Source: Brachycybe producta (taxonomy: Eukaryota; Arthropoda; Diplopoda; Playtdesmida; Andrognathidae). From it: 64,000 nt of DNA. The position numbers and the translations under genes were made by a program. Positions 12,621 through 24,513 of this stretch are shown in pieces (position 1 is the first letter of the stretch; each line of letters opens with the position of its first letter). Below the pieces are notes generated by a model. It made no database searches. It saw nothing but the letters and a program-made list of their open reading frames with translations, and had not been told where the DNA came from. Location: contig JAUPFP010000071.1 of assembly GCA_036925085.1 (NCBI GenBank), positions 477,501 to 541,500 of the forward strand, in the 5' to 3' direction.

Positions 12621-15600
12621 AATTCCAGAGGTGTTTACAGCCACAATAACTTGTTAATCAAAGGTAGAGCTAAACTAATCAACTTTTAGATGAAACTTTA
12701 TATATAAAAAGTAGATGAGTTTGGCACTACCTTTGATTAAACATGCATTAAGGATATAAACCTATCTGAATCGATTTAATTCATATTTCCAAATACATTT
12801 GTCGAGTTTTATGACTTCTTGTTTTCTGCTGGTTGGGAAGATGCAATGGTTGAAATGGTTTATTTTGAGGCTGAGTCTGATTTAAAGTTATAAAATCGTC
12901 GTTTTGAGGTCTTAACATTTCAGTCTGTGTTTCTAATCCAAGTCTAAAACTAAAGATTGATTGAAATTAATAATGGTGCCATACTAGCTTAACAATAATT
13001 AATTCTGACTTATGTTGCAACTTAATGTTCCTATGTTCCTAGATTATTATTATCAACTTTTCACCAAGTTCATTTGATTTCAACTTCTTAAAAGTTATTC
13101 TGGTCACCATTTTTCGATTACTCCTTAGTTTTGGCAAGTTGCTATTTAGTTTGACGTTAATTATTCATCCTATCAATAAATTAGATTCACTTAGAATTTC
13201 ATTCATTGATATGATAAATAATTAATCACAACGTATATTAGATTTAACTTTGCTTTACTTCAAAATAACACCATTTCAATGTAAATATTCATGAACAGCG
13301 GCAATTTATGAACCATAGGGGTCAGTTTGAGCTTTCATGTAGAATTCTTTTTCTCCTAATACCGACGTTACATTGTCCCAATAAAGAAAATGCATTAGCT
13401 TATTTATAAAGAGCAAATTCATTCCTCATTCCCCCCCACCCAACTTGAAACTTTCACAGTTTAATAATTTTAGTCAAGTGGAAATATTCCATTAAGTAAT
13501 TTCAGAAATGTTTTTTGTTGTTGTTAATAAATATAATATGTCTCGAGGATTAAACCAGTTTCTAGACCTAAAACTGTGGTCGAATCAGAGTTTTTAAAAT
13601 AATACTTTTTGAATTCCTATTTTTGCCTTACACCACTTTCAATCATATATATTTAAGGTCTATTGTAAGCCCTACTGTTATATAACTTATATATAACTTT
13701 ATCACTGTGCAGCAGGTAAAGTAAACAAACATTCCACAAATCGATTGTCCTTTTTAAGTTTGGAAACATACTGTATATGACAAAAACAAACAAGTTGGTC
13801 GACAAAAGCAACAGACAAAATATATTCTCTTTTTTTTTAATATAAAAATGGGGCAATCACTGCCAACATCTAAGCCTTGCAGTGAAGCACCAAAACCGAA
13901 CAAAAAAACAAAAGCGGAAAAAATAAAAAAAATAAACAAACATTAGCTTCAGATTCAAGAGATAAACTCAGCACTTGAACTGCAACTTGAATCCTCAGAA
14001 CAGAGTTCCAACGCAAAAAAACATTTTTTATTGATTATGTTTAAGAAGATGTTTCTATGTTGAAACCTTCCTCAGAAAGTTCAAATTGAAGTTCAAGTAA
14101 TACGTTTCCAATTTGAATTTAGGTATGACTCTAATAATACCGTAATGCAATGAACTTCAGTTGGTTTTGAATAGATGAATACAGTAGAATCGAAGTAAAG
14201 ACAAGAAGAAGAAAAAAAAAACCTTTTTCAATGTAATTTCTTGTGGTTTTTTTCTACATCAGAAACAACAAAAGAAAAAGAAACTAAAAAAATAACTTGA
14301 AACCCATTTTACTCAGCTACATGTATGTTATGCATAAAGTAAAAACAACACTAAGAAGAATGCAATGAATCTGTCTTGAAGAAGAAGAAGAAAAAAATGC
14401 AAACTAAGAATGATCGACATTTATGCTAAAAAGGAAATGTGCCAAATCCCAAAGCGAGTGTCAAGAAGAATTTTTATCTTTCGCGATTAGAACAATTTTT
14501 CAACACTTTAACGTCTTTTAAGTTACTCTTAAAATAAAAATGCATGTTCATCAATAGAACATCTTTCACAACTTTCTTCAGAAAAATTCCTCCCCACCGA
14601 CCAAAAAAAAAAAAAAGAAGAAAAAAGTCCATCAAATTCCGATGATGAATTGTCAAAGAATTTCATCTTGATAATTTGCATCGTCACAGAAACTTAGTTG
14701 ACAACCAAACAATACATAAATATGAACAATGCAACAAATGGTATTAAAAAATTTCAAAAATGGATTTCCGAGCAATTTTAAAAAGAAGAAATGTAAAATT
14801 ATCTTAAAAAAACGAAACAAAAAAAGGAAATAAATATATACTAAATGTATTTTCACAACGATAGCATTTACAAATAAACTTTTATGAAATTTGGAAATAA
14901 TCAGATTTTACATTTTTAACATAAAAAAAATGAAATTTTGTATAGAAAATAATGAATTGCATGAGAATTTCATCGAACGACTAAAACTGATTAATAAACT
15001 AGGATTTGACTAAACTGATGAAATGCATACGAATTAATTAATTACATAGGAATTCTAGTAAAAACAAGGGATCCAAAGAAGCTCTAAATAGCAACAATAG
15101 ACTAAAACAGAAATTTGTCTAAAACTTATCAATAAAAAAAAATGAAAATTCAAAATCTAATGAAAAATTGACTTTCGGATTGGCACATTCGGATTTTAAC
15201 TTATTCTCCTACTTAGATTTTTTTTTCTTCATGTAAAATATTCATCTAAGTAGATCTATGTAAATTATTTTCTGAAGTATGTTAGCAAATTCGCTTATGA
15301 GATGTTTCGCAAATTCTTCCTTTAAACACAACAAGCAATCGGTTACTTTTTAAAGTGTGAATAAAAAAATCGTTTTTTTTTTTAAAAAACCAAATTATGT
15401 GAGCAACTACTGACATATTACACTTGATGCCGTATAGATTTCGCTAAAAAAATAAAACGATGTGTATACAGACCTGAAGCTTAATCAATTGCAATGTTGT
15501 CAGTCATTGCTCTTTTTCTCTTTCACCGTCTAAAATACAAACTACTGAATCCCAATGCACAAAAAAAATAACATAAGTCAACATTTTTCCAAACTCATCT

Positions 15601-15734
15601 TTTCCAACATACTTCCTGAACAAAAAAAAGGATGTTCTCCTATTGTGCATCAGAACAAATATTTTGTCTTCATAAATACAGTAATAACTTAATAAGAATA
15701 AAATTACTAATCTTGCAGCAATCAAAGTGTACCC

Positions 15735-16030
15735 TCTATTATTCCCAAAGGGTGTGCCGTTGCCGTCAGTTTTTCTAGGTGTGCCACCAAATGTTACATG
15801 TTATATTACTAGACATAATTTAATATTTTAAATTTTAATTATAACTTTATTAAAAAAAGTGAAAAAAAAAATCAAAACTTTCCTATTACATACATGTTCT
15901 CACTAAACTAGTGGTTTCTAATGAATTTGCTGTGGTACACCATTGTGCTGTGAGTTTTGCAAAGTGTGCCGCCATTTCTTCAGGCAAACAAATACTGTGT
16001 TGTGAGCCAAAAAAGTGTAGAAACCGCTCT
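15735..16030. mobile_element. hAT-like MITE remnant (GTGTGCCGC family), copy 1
   Basis: Left portion: CCCAAAGGGTGTGCCG and TTCTAGGTGTGCCACC. Right portion, inverted in meaning: GTGGTTTCTAATGAATTTGC, GTGAGTTTTGCAAAGTGTGC and CGCCATTTCTTC. The same phrases recur at 19430-19680 and 36934-37211. Confidence 0.55.
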
Positions 16031-16231
16031 CTACATATACGGCATAGTAGATTGCATTTCAAATAAGAAAAACAGGAGGTGTATTTGCCCCAGGTAGATC
16101 TATATTGCGCACATACTGTACACACAAACATCCAAGCCACCCACCACAAACAGATTACATCCAGCCTCAATTATTCATTTTACATATACGAAGTTTCTAA
16201 TCCGAAGTCCCATTACATATAACACATAACT

Positions 16232-16233
<2 letters not shown>

Positions 16234-16292
<59 letters not shown>
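16234..16292. repeat. (AG)n microsatellite, ~59 bp
   Basis: Uninterrupted AG dinucleotide tract. Confidence 0.98.
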
Positions 16293-16296
<4 letters not shown>

Positions 16297-16725
16297 CACA
16301 AAAAAGACACTCACAATTAAGAAGCTTATGCAATGATGATGATGATGACGATGTTGATATAATGTACATTTAGTTTGAGAAAACACAGTTAAAGCAAAAC
16401 AACAATTTGTGAAAATGCTGTATTGTTCTTTTTTTTAACTTTAGAAAAAAAAATATGTACATAATTACGATTCCACATGGAATATAAACATTTTTTTCTT
16501 TGTTGAGCATCATCATAACGAAAAGTAAACACAGTCGAAAATCTTATGACATTTAAAAAAAAATCTTTACTGTGTTCCCTTTAGGAAGGCTAAAAGCATT
16601 ACAGAAATTAGCAATGAAAAAAATATATCAAGTATACATGTACTGTATATACATTACAGTGTAGATCTATATAGCATATAATCTAGAATTTCAACAGTGG
16701 AAAAGACAATAACAATAATAACATA

Positions 16726-17235
16726 TGTGACACCCTGTAGAAACAGAAGGTGAAACACTTAAGTCAAAATTCAGTCTTGACAGTAAGGCACCCCTTGGTG
16801 CACAGATGTTCGGACATGGGTGGCCCGAATTCTAGAGAATTCGTGGAACCAAGTCCGACCGTGAGAAAATTGGAGTATCCAGCAGAAGGTACTCAGACAC
16901 GGCCTGAGTCCCTCTGCCTGGAGCCTCCAGCAACTCAACGAAAAAGACTAGAGTTACTTCGGCATCGTCACGCCCTATATCCAAAGATCCCTAGGAAAGA
17001 CGGTCTTTTTGTGGGCCGTGCCAGGCGAGGCAAGTAAATGTCGCGCCAGGTGAACCCAACCCCCAGAGGTTCAACAGCAATAGAGGCTGGCCCGCAGCAG
17101 TCGACAACAGAGTCGACCCCGGCACCACCGATACAGCAGAGGGAACAACGTCGTCAACGAGGACGAAGTTCCTCACGCATCGTCGGTAATGGAGCCAAAG
17201 GTACAAGAGGTGGGCCAGTCACGTCACACATATAA
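16726..17235 (+). mobile_element. LTR retrotransposon remnant, copy with internal deletion
   Basis: Starts TGTGACACCCTGTAG as at 7131 and follows that copy through CCGTGAGAAAATTGG. It then jumps directly to GAGTATCCAGCAGAAGG, which in the 7131 copy lies about 390 bp further on, at the gag start. The deletion removes most of the LTR 3' half and the leader. The frame then runs through PESLCLEPP, KIPRK and, after one stop at 17035-17037, TPRGSTAIEAGPQQSTTEST and APPIQ, ending near 17235. Non-functional. Confidence 0.65.
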
Positions 17236-17449
17236 AAATAACATTTCGCGAATTCTCAAACTCATGTAGGCCCTGAATCACGTTATTAATAAACATAATA
17301 ACCTCTATATATTTTTCAAATATTAAAAAATATCAATACCCTTTATTTTAGACTATTAGAAAAGCGTAGAATACAAGAAAGCCATAATAAAACTAGCCTC
17401 ACAATAATAGTTAATCCACAAGTTGTGTCAAATAAACCAGATTCATTCA

Positions 17450-17770
17450 AGTCACAATTTGTAAAGTCTTAATGAAATGTATATATACAGTATGTAAGCA
17501 ATAAATGTGTAAGGCGATGTCAAGAAGAGCACTGTACTGGTCGTATCGCCGCCTGTATCCCAGTTCATTGTAGGTTCTCCGTATTGAGAAACAAACTCAA
17601 ACAAGCTCTTTTTCCATCTGACGGGCCAGTGGGCTCCATGGGCCTGTCGGTATTTTGAAAAAGCCCAGCCCATATGCTTTGTGGACCTAAAGAACACCTG
17701 AGAGCTTCATAGGACTGGTGAGCTTTATGGGCCTCATAGAATTTGTGAGCTTTATGGAGTTATGGGATGG
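17450..17770. other. GC-richer unassigned block with short direct repeats
   Basis: Stands out by base composition (CGTATCGCCGCCTGTATCCC, GGGCCAGTGGGCTCCATGGG) from AT-rich flanks. GTGAGCTTTATGG occurs twice about 35 bp apart near 17718-17756. No convincing coding frame. Probably an inserted element. Confidence 0.4.
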
Positions 17771-19310
17771 ACTCACTATAAAGTTTTGTGCGTTTAAAAA
17801 AATACAGGACTCCATTTTGTACCGTTCGTGCTCATTTTTAATAATCCAACCAATAATCTTCAGTTAACAAACAGCATAGCCACTTGAATTGAATACACAA
17901 GCAGAAACCCTTTCACATCTTTAAAGTTCGAACCAACTCAAAAGTATGCCCATTATGAGAAGGATCTAAAAGTACCAATAAGATTAGACACAAATTCGAA
18001 ATAGATGAAATTGAAATGTTCGAAGTCCGTATGATAACAAAACCTCCTTGTGATCCTCAACGGTTAAAAAAACAGAAACTAGGATGAAATTACTTGGAGA
18101 TCTTTGAGAACACTTTTTGATCCGAAGTCATCAAGTGAAATTTCCAATGGCTACTGGACATAAAAGTAGGTCTATGACTGTTTGTTTTGATTGACTAACT
18201 CCCATATATGTTCAAAACGTCACATAAAAGCCCCCCAAAAACCCTTAGTTCAAGAAGAAATGAAGAAAATGACAGAAAAGAATTGAGTGTTTTGGAACTT
18301 AGAGAAAAAAAAAGGAAAAGTGGCTAAGGCAATCAAATGACGGATTAGAAAAACCGCCATTAGGAAAGAGGAGAGGCCGGGGGGGGGGGGGAGGTACACT
18401 TAAGAAACCGTCTCCACTTCGTTATGTCTTCTTAAAACAGAATCCGTTTTTCTTTCTCTTCAGTATCCACTGTGTGTCAGGCTGTTATGGAACTAGTTAA
18501 CGGGCCAATTAGGCGAAGGTCCAAAATAGGTAGATACTAGAAAGAGAGAGAGAGAAAAAAAAATCGACTAACATAAAATGCGTGGACCACTGCACCACTT
18601 ATTCCAAAAAAGCAATCGCTGATGTGGCCACCTAAAAAAATCCCAATAAAAAACCTGAGAAGTAGATGAAGAAGAAAAAATGAAGAAACAACAGTGGCAA
18701 CATTTTCAGTCAGGAAATTTTTAGCTATGTAACCACCTCGCATAAGTCATAAACAATCAAAACGAACCCGTTCAGTCCACATAAGATCATAAATAAAACT
18801 CAAGAGATGAAGATCCAAAAACTCAGTCATTTTTACATTGAAAAAAAAAGGAAAAAATAGTGTCCACATCTTTCTCAGTGGACAATGACATAAAATAGGT
18901 CCTCGTATAAGAAAGAAAAGTGATCATTATCATCATCATCATCATCATCATCATATATGGGCTATACAGTATATGTATACGAGTGTGTTGCTAGCTGAAG
19001 TAATAAAACAAGTCTCCGATGCAATTATAGTCAATTAATAGACGCACTCACACAGTGTTATGTGTGTAGAGTCCCATTGTGATGACGACTACAGATGAGA
19101 AAAACTAGAGCAGTAAATAAAAACCTAATAGATTGAGACAGCTAACATCTATTTTTATGTTACAGCCAAAGTGAAGAAACTAGCCACTTCACAAACATGC
19201 TAGTTAATGTGCAAAATCATCGATACGGCAGTAAATCCCCACAGCTCATAGTTTTCTAGGCAATAAATATGCTGAATGTCTATAAGAATACACAAAAGAT
19301 TAATAAGATT

Positions 19311-19409
19311 GTGTTCAGTTCCTAAAGCGCTTTTGAAGTGGCTCGAGAAGTTTGCTATTTATGAGGTGCCCTCATCGAGCCACTTCAAAAGGGCTTAGAT
19401 ATTGAACAC
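19311..19409. repeat. 99-bp inverted repeat (hairpin)
   Basis: GTGTTCAGTTCCTAAAGCGC then TTTTGAAGTGGCTCGA is mirrored by TCGAGCCACTTCAAAA then GGGCTTAGATATTGAACAC. Arms are about 35 bp with a 17-bp perfect inner part and a 28-nt loop. Likely a small foldback element. Confidence 0.8.
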
Positions 19410-19429
19410 ACCCACTATCTAGATTAGTA

Positions 19430-19680
19430 ATCTCAAAATGGTGTATCATGAGTTTCTCTAAGTGTGCCACACAATTTTAGATTTCAAATTGAATGTGTTA
19501 ATATAATTTAATATTTTCAAATTATTTTTAACTATTGGAAAAAGCAAAATAACACCACTAAAAACACTAAACCAGTGGTTTTCAAAATGTGTGATGCAAC
19601 ATACTAGTGTGCCATGAGCTTTGCTAGGTATGCCGCGATTTCTCCAAGCAAAAAAAAAAAAGTTTGGGATCCACTGGTTA
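19430..19680. mobile_element. hAT-like MITE (GTGTGCCGC family), copy 2
   Basis: Contains CAGTGGTTTTCAAAATGTGT, CTAGTGTGCCATGAGCTTTG and CTAGGTATGCCGCGATTTC, and ends TTTGGGATCCACTGG. The CAGTGGTT...CCACTG termini at 19572-19678 delimit a ~107-bp unit. The part from 19430 is a related inverted copy (CTCTAAGTGTGCCACAC). Confidence 0.55.
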
Positions 19681-21952
19681 CATGCTGCAATTGGTTCATT
19701 GGTGGTTATGTACACTGTCCAGCAACTGTACAAAATAACTGGTTTTCCACTTTGACGTTACCACAATATACATAGCAAGAACCACACTAGTGGACACAAT
19801 GACCATTTATAATAATAACCCCCTGAACATAACTTTCACACCCTCTCATCCCCTCTCCTGAGCGCCCAAAATTGTGCATTCAGTTGAGTAAGTTAGTAAT
19901 GTAAAAGTTACCCTCACATTTTCATTTCCAAATCAATTCAATCGAATTGAAAGCTAACCAATAAAAATGGCATCCAATAACAATATCACGTGGATTATTT
20001 TCTTAATGCCCAATACACACACAACTAAAATTGTATACAGTGCGTTTCCTTATATATACACTTTACCGGAAGTTTATCTTCATATACTTCAGCTCATACA
20101 TGTCTATAATAAGCCTTTTTGATCAAAATTCTGAAAAAAATAAGACATCTACTTCCGATTTAATATTAGGATTCACTCTGTTCAAACCTCCTGGTCTCTC
20201 TCTTTCTACACATATAAGTCTTAGACTTAAGTCACCAAAATCGGAAAAATAAACCAGCCATAAATGTTATATTAAAGTTAAATAAGATGAAATAAAAAGG
20301 CACTGCCCAATTTCTCATCTGAAATGAAGGAAAAAATGATGGAAGAATTTAGAGAGAGAGAAAAAAAAAATCCCTCAAGAGATTTAAAAAGAGCACACAG
20401 TAAGGGCCTTCAAATCCAGAATTTTGTCTCGATTTTTCTTTTGAGAAGAAAACGGCCACAGTGGGTGATCGAGATTTCTGTTAGAGAATAAATGAGCTCC
20501 GACCAGTGGTCATCTATACAATGTATACATTGGACACAGTATTTCTTAAAATAAAAACGACCACACATTAAAGTGCACTGAGTTGTAAAATATATCCCAT
20601 AATGAAATACATCTATCTTGATATATACATATATCGGGACATGCCAAAAGAATGAAATCGAGCGTAAGATGCAAATCAGCAATTTTTGCCACAGTCGAAA
20701 ACGAAAAAAAAAAACCTTTCTGATAAAAAAAATCTAACCCCCCCAACGCCTCCTTGGCATATAAAGTCCATGTATTTATATGAACTTTACAACCGAAGTA
20801 TTTTCGTGTGAGAAAGGTCAAATCGTTTTGCAGAAGTGCATCAATAACAAGCAAACAATAGTTTTGAATGTAACAACATCAATCTAAACGACATGATTCA
20901 TAGAATTTCTATAGAAAAATGTGTATATGATTAAGTGCTATTCAAATGTTATATTTAATTCATCAATCATAAAAAATACAGAGCACAATAATAACAAACA
21001 GAAGAATTGCACTTTATTAAAGCCATTTAATAACTTGACTGTGTAGTTATTATCAGTGCAATTTCAGCAATGTATTTAAAATATTCAATCTAATTTCACT
21101 TCAGATTTGTTTTGAATGCAGTAAATCATTTTCATTCTATCTCTAAAAACAAACATTTTTGCGGCAGTTTTAAATTTAATAATACGTTGTTCGTTTTTTT
21201 TCTTTCTGATTTCTACTTTCAAGTGCATGGCAAAAATCCAACTACAATGAAAACATCACGATGAAAAATTATTCGAAATTCTTAAATTAGTTTCCATCCT
21301 GTCGATCATATTCACAAATAACTGCTGTTGGTCAAAGCTGTTTTATTTGTCAATAAATTGGATTCGTCGCTGTTTCTATAAATTGTATTAATTGCATCTA
21401 ATTATGTTCCTGGTTTAGCAATTTTTAAAACTCATTGCTATTCTAATAAATAAATAATTACTCCTATTTCCAAATACAACTAACTAACTGCTGCAGTTTT
21501 CACAGAAATTTCTTTTAAATAATATAATCGCTTAAATGCACAACAAGATTAAAATGCAATTCAACTAATAGCAATTTGTAGGCTCTTTATTTTAGAAACA
21601 AATTAAGTATGTATAAGTAAACAGCTGCTATAACTATTTTATCAAAAACTCATCGTTACGAATGATACACGGTACCGAAACTTTGTTTACATAGAATTTG
21701 TTCTTTACGTGTTTTTTTTTCTCCTAACAACATGATCACAAATTGAAAAAGTAAAGCGCAATTAAAACACAAGTTATACAACTTGTTACCTAGAAAATAT
21801 TTCTTGCAACTTTCTACAGTGATGTGGTCGTCACCTGCAATTTATAAAGCGCTAATGACATCAATGTATTATTGAGACACCTTAGAAACAAGTGCGACCA
21901 TTTGAGGCTCATATTTATTCCATCATATGCCTAAACATTACTAATATATATA

Positions 21953-22250
21953 TATAGTGGGGTAAACCGTTTGTTCCTTTCTTACTCCTTTCATTTCAAT
22001 TTCAGTCACCAACTCCCACTTTTTCTCCCTCCACGTTTCTCTCTCCCCCCTTCTACACTTTCCAACATTTGGATGGGAACCTTTTCCCCTCTCCAATTTA
22101 ATATCATGGGGTTCTTGGATAGAAGACCTTGACCTTGAGAAAAAAAGCGTTCATTTAAATTTATATAAATTCCGACGTGCTTCAAGGTTTTTGTTCTTGT
22201 TGTACAGCGTTAATAATCACACACACAGACTTGGCTTAATATATATATAT
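21953..22250 (-). mobile_element. Helitron-like non-autonomous element, copy A (short form)
   Basis: On the minus strand it runs from AGCCAAGTCTGTGTG through the conserved GAATTTATATAAATTTAAAT box and the purine-rich minisatellite to a degraded end (GGTTTACCCCACTAT instead of GGGTTACCCCACTAG). The terminal hairpin and internal palindrome are missing. It abuts copy B head to tail across an AT tract. Confidence 0.65.
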
Positions 22251-22252
22251 AT

Positions 22253-23203
22253 ACTAATGGGGTAACCCGTCATAAATGACGGGAGCAAAATTCACGGGCA
22301 ATTGTGTGCATGCGCGTCATTTTTTCCTTTTTTTACTCCTTTCATTTCAATTTCAGTCACCCCCCAAACTTTTCTTTCTCTCTCCCCCTTCTACAATTTC
22401 CAACCTTTTCCCCTCACCCCTCCCACTTTTCTCTCTCTCTCCCTTCTACACTTTCCAAACTTTTCCCCTCACCCCCTCACACTTTTCTCTCTCTCCCCCT
22501 TCTACACTTTTCAAAGGAGGAGTTCAACATATAGTTGACCTTGAGAAAAAAAAACAGTTCATTTATTCAAATTTATATAAATTCCGACGTACTTCAATGG
22601 TTTTGTTACTCCACACACACACACATACTGTAACAATGTAGAGCTCTTGTTACGGGGCTCAGGTTGTAGACTCTCTTGACTAGAGCGGGTACCGCTTTTC
22701 GTTAAGAGAGGGATTGTGATATACCACTTGAGTCCTGCTGGTGCCGGGGTCGTTCTCGTAGAAACTTCGGATATCGTAGTCGTGCTGAAAAGAATAGTTA
22801 AGACAGGCGAGACAGATGCAGGTTCGTCGATACTTGTTTATTCATGACCAACCATTAAAACATGAATAACAAAATAGTTACGGGTGTGGCGTGCTTTCGC
22901 CACTGGACCATTATATGAGTAGTTTCATAGTTTCGATAATCAGAGAATGGACCCAGAATCTATTGAAACATGGTCTTTTATACCCAGAGCCTGTGTACAC
23001 CTTTTCAGGAGTATACATGCCCTGGGGACCATGCATCGACGGGTATCCATCCGCCGATACCGGAACCTGAATGTGTTTTGTAGTTTTGGGGTCTCCAAGA
23101 GAGAGGAAAGGGGCGGAAATCCGTCCCTTATGTCCCCAGAGACCCCCAGGCTAGGAGAGGGACAAAACGATGAAATACAGGGTGTGACAATACACAGACC
23201 TGG

Positions 23204-23215
<12 letters not shown>
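22253..23215 (-). mobile_element. Helitron-like element, copy B, split by an insertion
   Basis: The minus-strand 3' end is at 22253: hairpin CCCGTCATTTATGACGGG, then TTACCCCATTAG. Inside are three units of a pyrimidine-rich minisatellite (plus strand 22370-22510: CCCCTTCTACACTTTCC and CTCCCACTTTTCTCTC) and the ATTTATATAAATTCCGACG box. The element is interrupted at 22638 and resumes at 23187 with ACACAGACCTGGAATATTA, the same 5' tail as copy F. It is therefore one insertion broken by a later one. Confidence 0.75.
22638..23186 (-). mobile_element. Insertion nested in Helitron copy B, probably a solo LTR
   Basis: A 549-bp GC-richer block is bounded by ACAAT on both sides (22633-22637 and 23187-23191). 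Read on the minus strand it begins near TGTCACACCCTGTATTTC, close to the TGTGACACCCTGTAG start of the LTRs at 7131, 16726 and 51918, and ends in GAGCTCTACA. No coding region or second LTR, hence a solo LTR is the best reading. The exact ends are ambiguous by a few bases because the duplication overlaps the TG/CA termini. Confidence 0.65.
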
Positions 23216-23270
<55 letters not shown>

Positions 23271-23283
23271 TATATTATATATA
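23206..23283. repeat. (TA)n microsatellite between Helitron copies
   Basis: Long TA tract that becomes TATAT/TATTA at its right end. It separates the 5' end of copy B from the 5' end of copy C; the same type of AT tract sits at the 5' side of all copies. Confidence 0.95.
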
Positions 23284-23783
23284 TTAAGCCAGATCTGTGT
23301 GTGTAACATCGAAATTTATATAAATTTAAATTAATGAACCACTTTTTTTCTTAAGGTCAACTATATGCTGCACACTCCCCATCCAAGAACCCCATGATAT
23401 TAAATTGGAGAGGGGAAAAGGTTGGAAAGTGTAGAAGGGGAAAGAAAAAAAGTGGGAGGGGGTGACTGAAACTGAAATGAAAGGACTAAAAAAGGAACAA
23501 ACGACGCGCATGCGCACACCAGAGAAATGAAAAACTCATTTTCTCTTTCAAATATAAAAAGGGGAGGGGATAATAGTAGCAAAATTAAACTACAGTTTAT
23601 CACAGGCAATTGTGCCCAGCATTAGAATTTCTTTTGCTCAGCTCTTTTATGAACGTCATCAATTTCTAATTGGTTTGTTACTTGGTGTGACGTCATAAAA
23701 GGGCGGCGGAAAAGAAATTCTAATGCTGGGCACAATTGCCTGTGAATTTTGCTCCTGTCATTTATGACGGGTTACCCCACTAG
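23284..23783 (+). mobile_element. Helitron-like element, copy C (long form)
   Basis: Runs from TTAAGCCAGATCTGTGTGTG through ATCGAAATTTATATAAATTT, AGGTCAACTATATGCTGCAC, CCAAGAACCCCATGATATT and one purine-rich unit to the 144-bp palindrome at 23601-23744. It finishes with hairpin GTCATTTATGACGGG, then TTACCCCACTAG followed by T. A hairpin 8 nt before CTAG, with insertion before T, is the classical Helitron 3' end. No Rep/helicase is present. Confidence 0.8.
23601..23744. repeat. 144-bp internal palindrome of copy C
   Basis: CACAGGCAATTGTGCCCAGC then ATTAGAATTTCTTTT is mirrored by AAAAGAAATTCTAATGCTGG then GCACAATTGCCTGTG, with a further inner pairing TTTTATGA-CGTCA / TGACGTCATAAAA. Present in copies C, D and E, absent from A, B and F. 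Confidence 0.9.
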
Positions 23784-23811
23784 TATATAATATTTATATT
23801 TATATTATTAT

Positions 23812-24397
23812 TATATATATTAAGCCCCGTCTATCCTTCGATGTTTACTTCTTTCTCTTTGAGTAACGCTGTACAAACAAGGACAAAAACCTTGAACCAC
23901 GTCGGAATTTATATAAATTTAAATGAATAAATGAACCGCTTTTTTTTCTCAAGACCAACTATATGTTGCACCCTTCCCATCCAAGAACTCCATGATATTA
24001 AATTGGAGAGGGGAAAAGGTTGGAATGGGTGGAGAGAGAGAGAGAAACGTGGAGGGGGAGAAAGGGGGAGGGGGAAACTGAAATTGAAATGAAAGGAATA
24101 AAAAAAGAACAAACGACGCGCATGCGCACACCAGGGAAAATGAAAAGCTAATTTTCTCTTTCAAATATAAAAAAGGGGAGGGGATAATAGTAGCAAAATT
24201 AAACTAGAATTTATCACAGGCAATTGTGCCCAGCATTAGAATTTCTTTTGCTCCACCCTTTTATGAAACTCATCAATTTCTGATTGGTTTGTTACTTGGT
24301 CTGACATCATAAAAGGGCGGAGGAAAAGAAAGTCTAATGCTGGGCACAATTGCCTGTGAATTTTGCTCCCGTCATTTATGACGGGTTACCCCACTAG
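23812..24397 (+). mobile_element. Helitron-like element, copy D (long form)
   Basis: Same orientation as copy C and only an AT tract away. It starts TTAAGCCCCGTC, has the GTCGGAATTTATATAAATTT box, CCAAGAACTCCATGATATT, the purine-rich segment, the palindrome at 24215-24358 and the terminal hairpin CCCGTCATTTATGACGGG followed by TTACCCCACTAG and T. Differences from C are scattered substitutions, so the pair is a tandem array of separate insertions or an old tandem duplication. Confidence 0.8.
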
Positions 24398-24421
24398 TAC
24401 ATATATATTATATGTGTATGG

Positions 24422-24513
24422 TGTAATTGTCCATTACACGAAATGTATGTCCATTTTCATGGCTTGATGCAAAACGCGAAATGGACATACATTTCGTGTA
24501 ATGGACAATTACA
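24422..24513. repeat. Perfect hairpin with 35-bp arms
   Basis: 24422-24456 is the exact reverse complement of 24479-24513 (TGTAATTGTCCATTACACGA onward), leaving a 22-nt loop. Flanked by ATATAT tracts just downstream of Helitron copy D. Perfect pairing implies recent origin or selection/gene conversion. Confidence 0.93.

Noticed and set aside
22276..24164. Reading frames rich in F, S, L and P (also at 32945-33236 and 49345-49793)
   Set aside because: They translate the pyrimidine-rich minisatellite of the Helitron-like family in all frames; none is conserved as protein.
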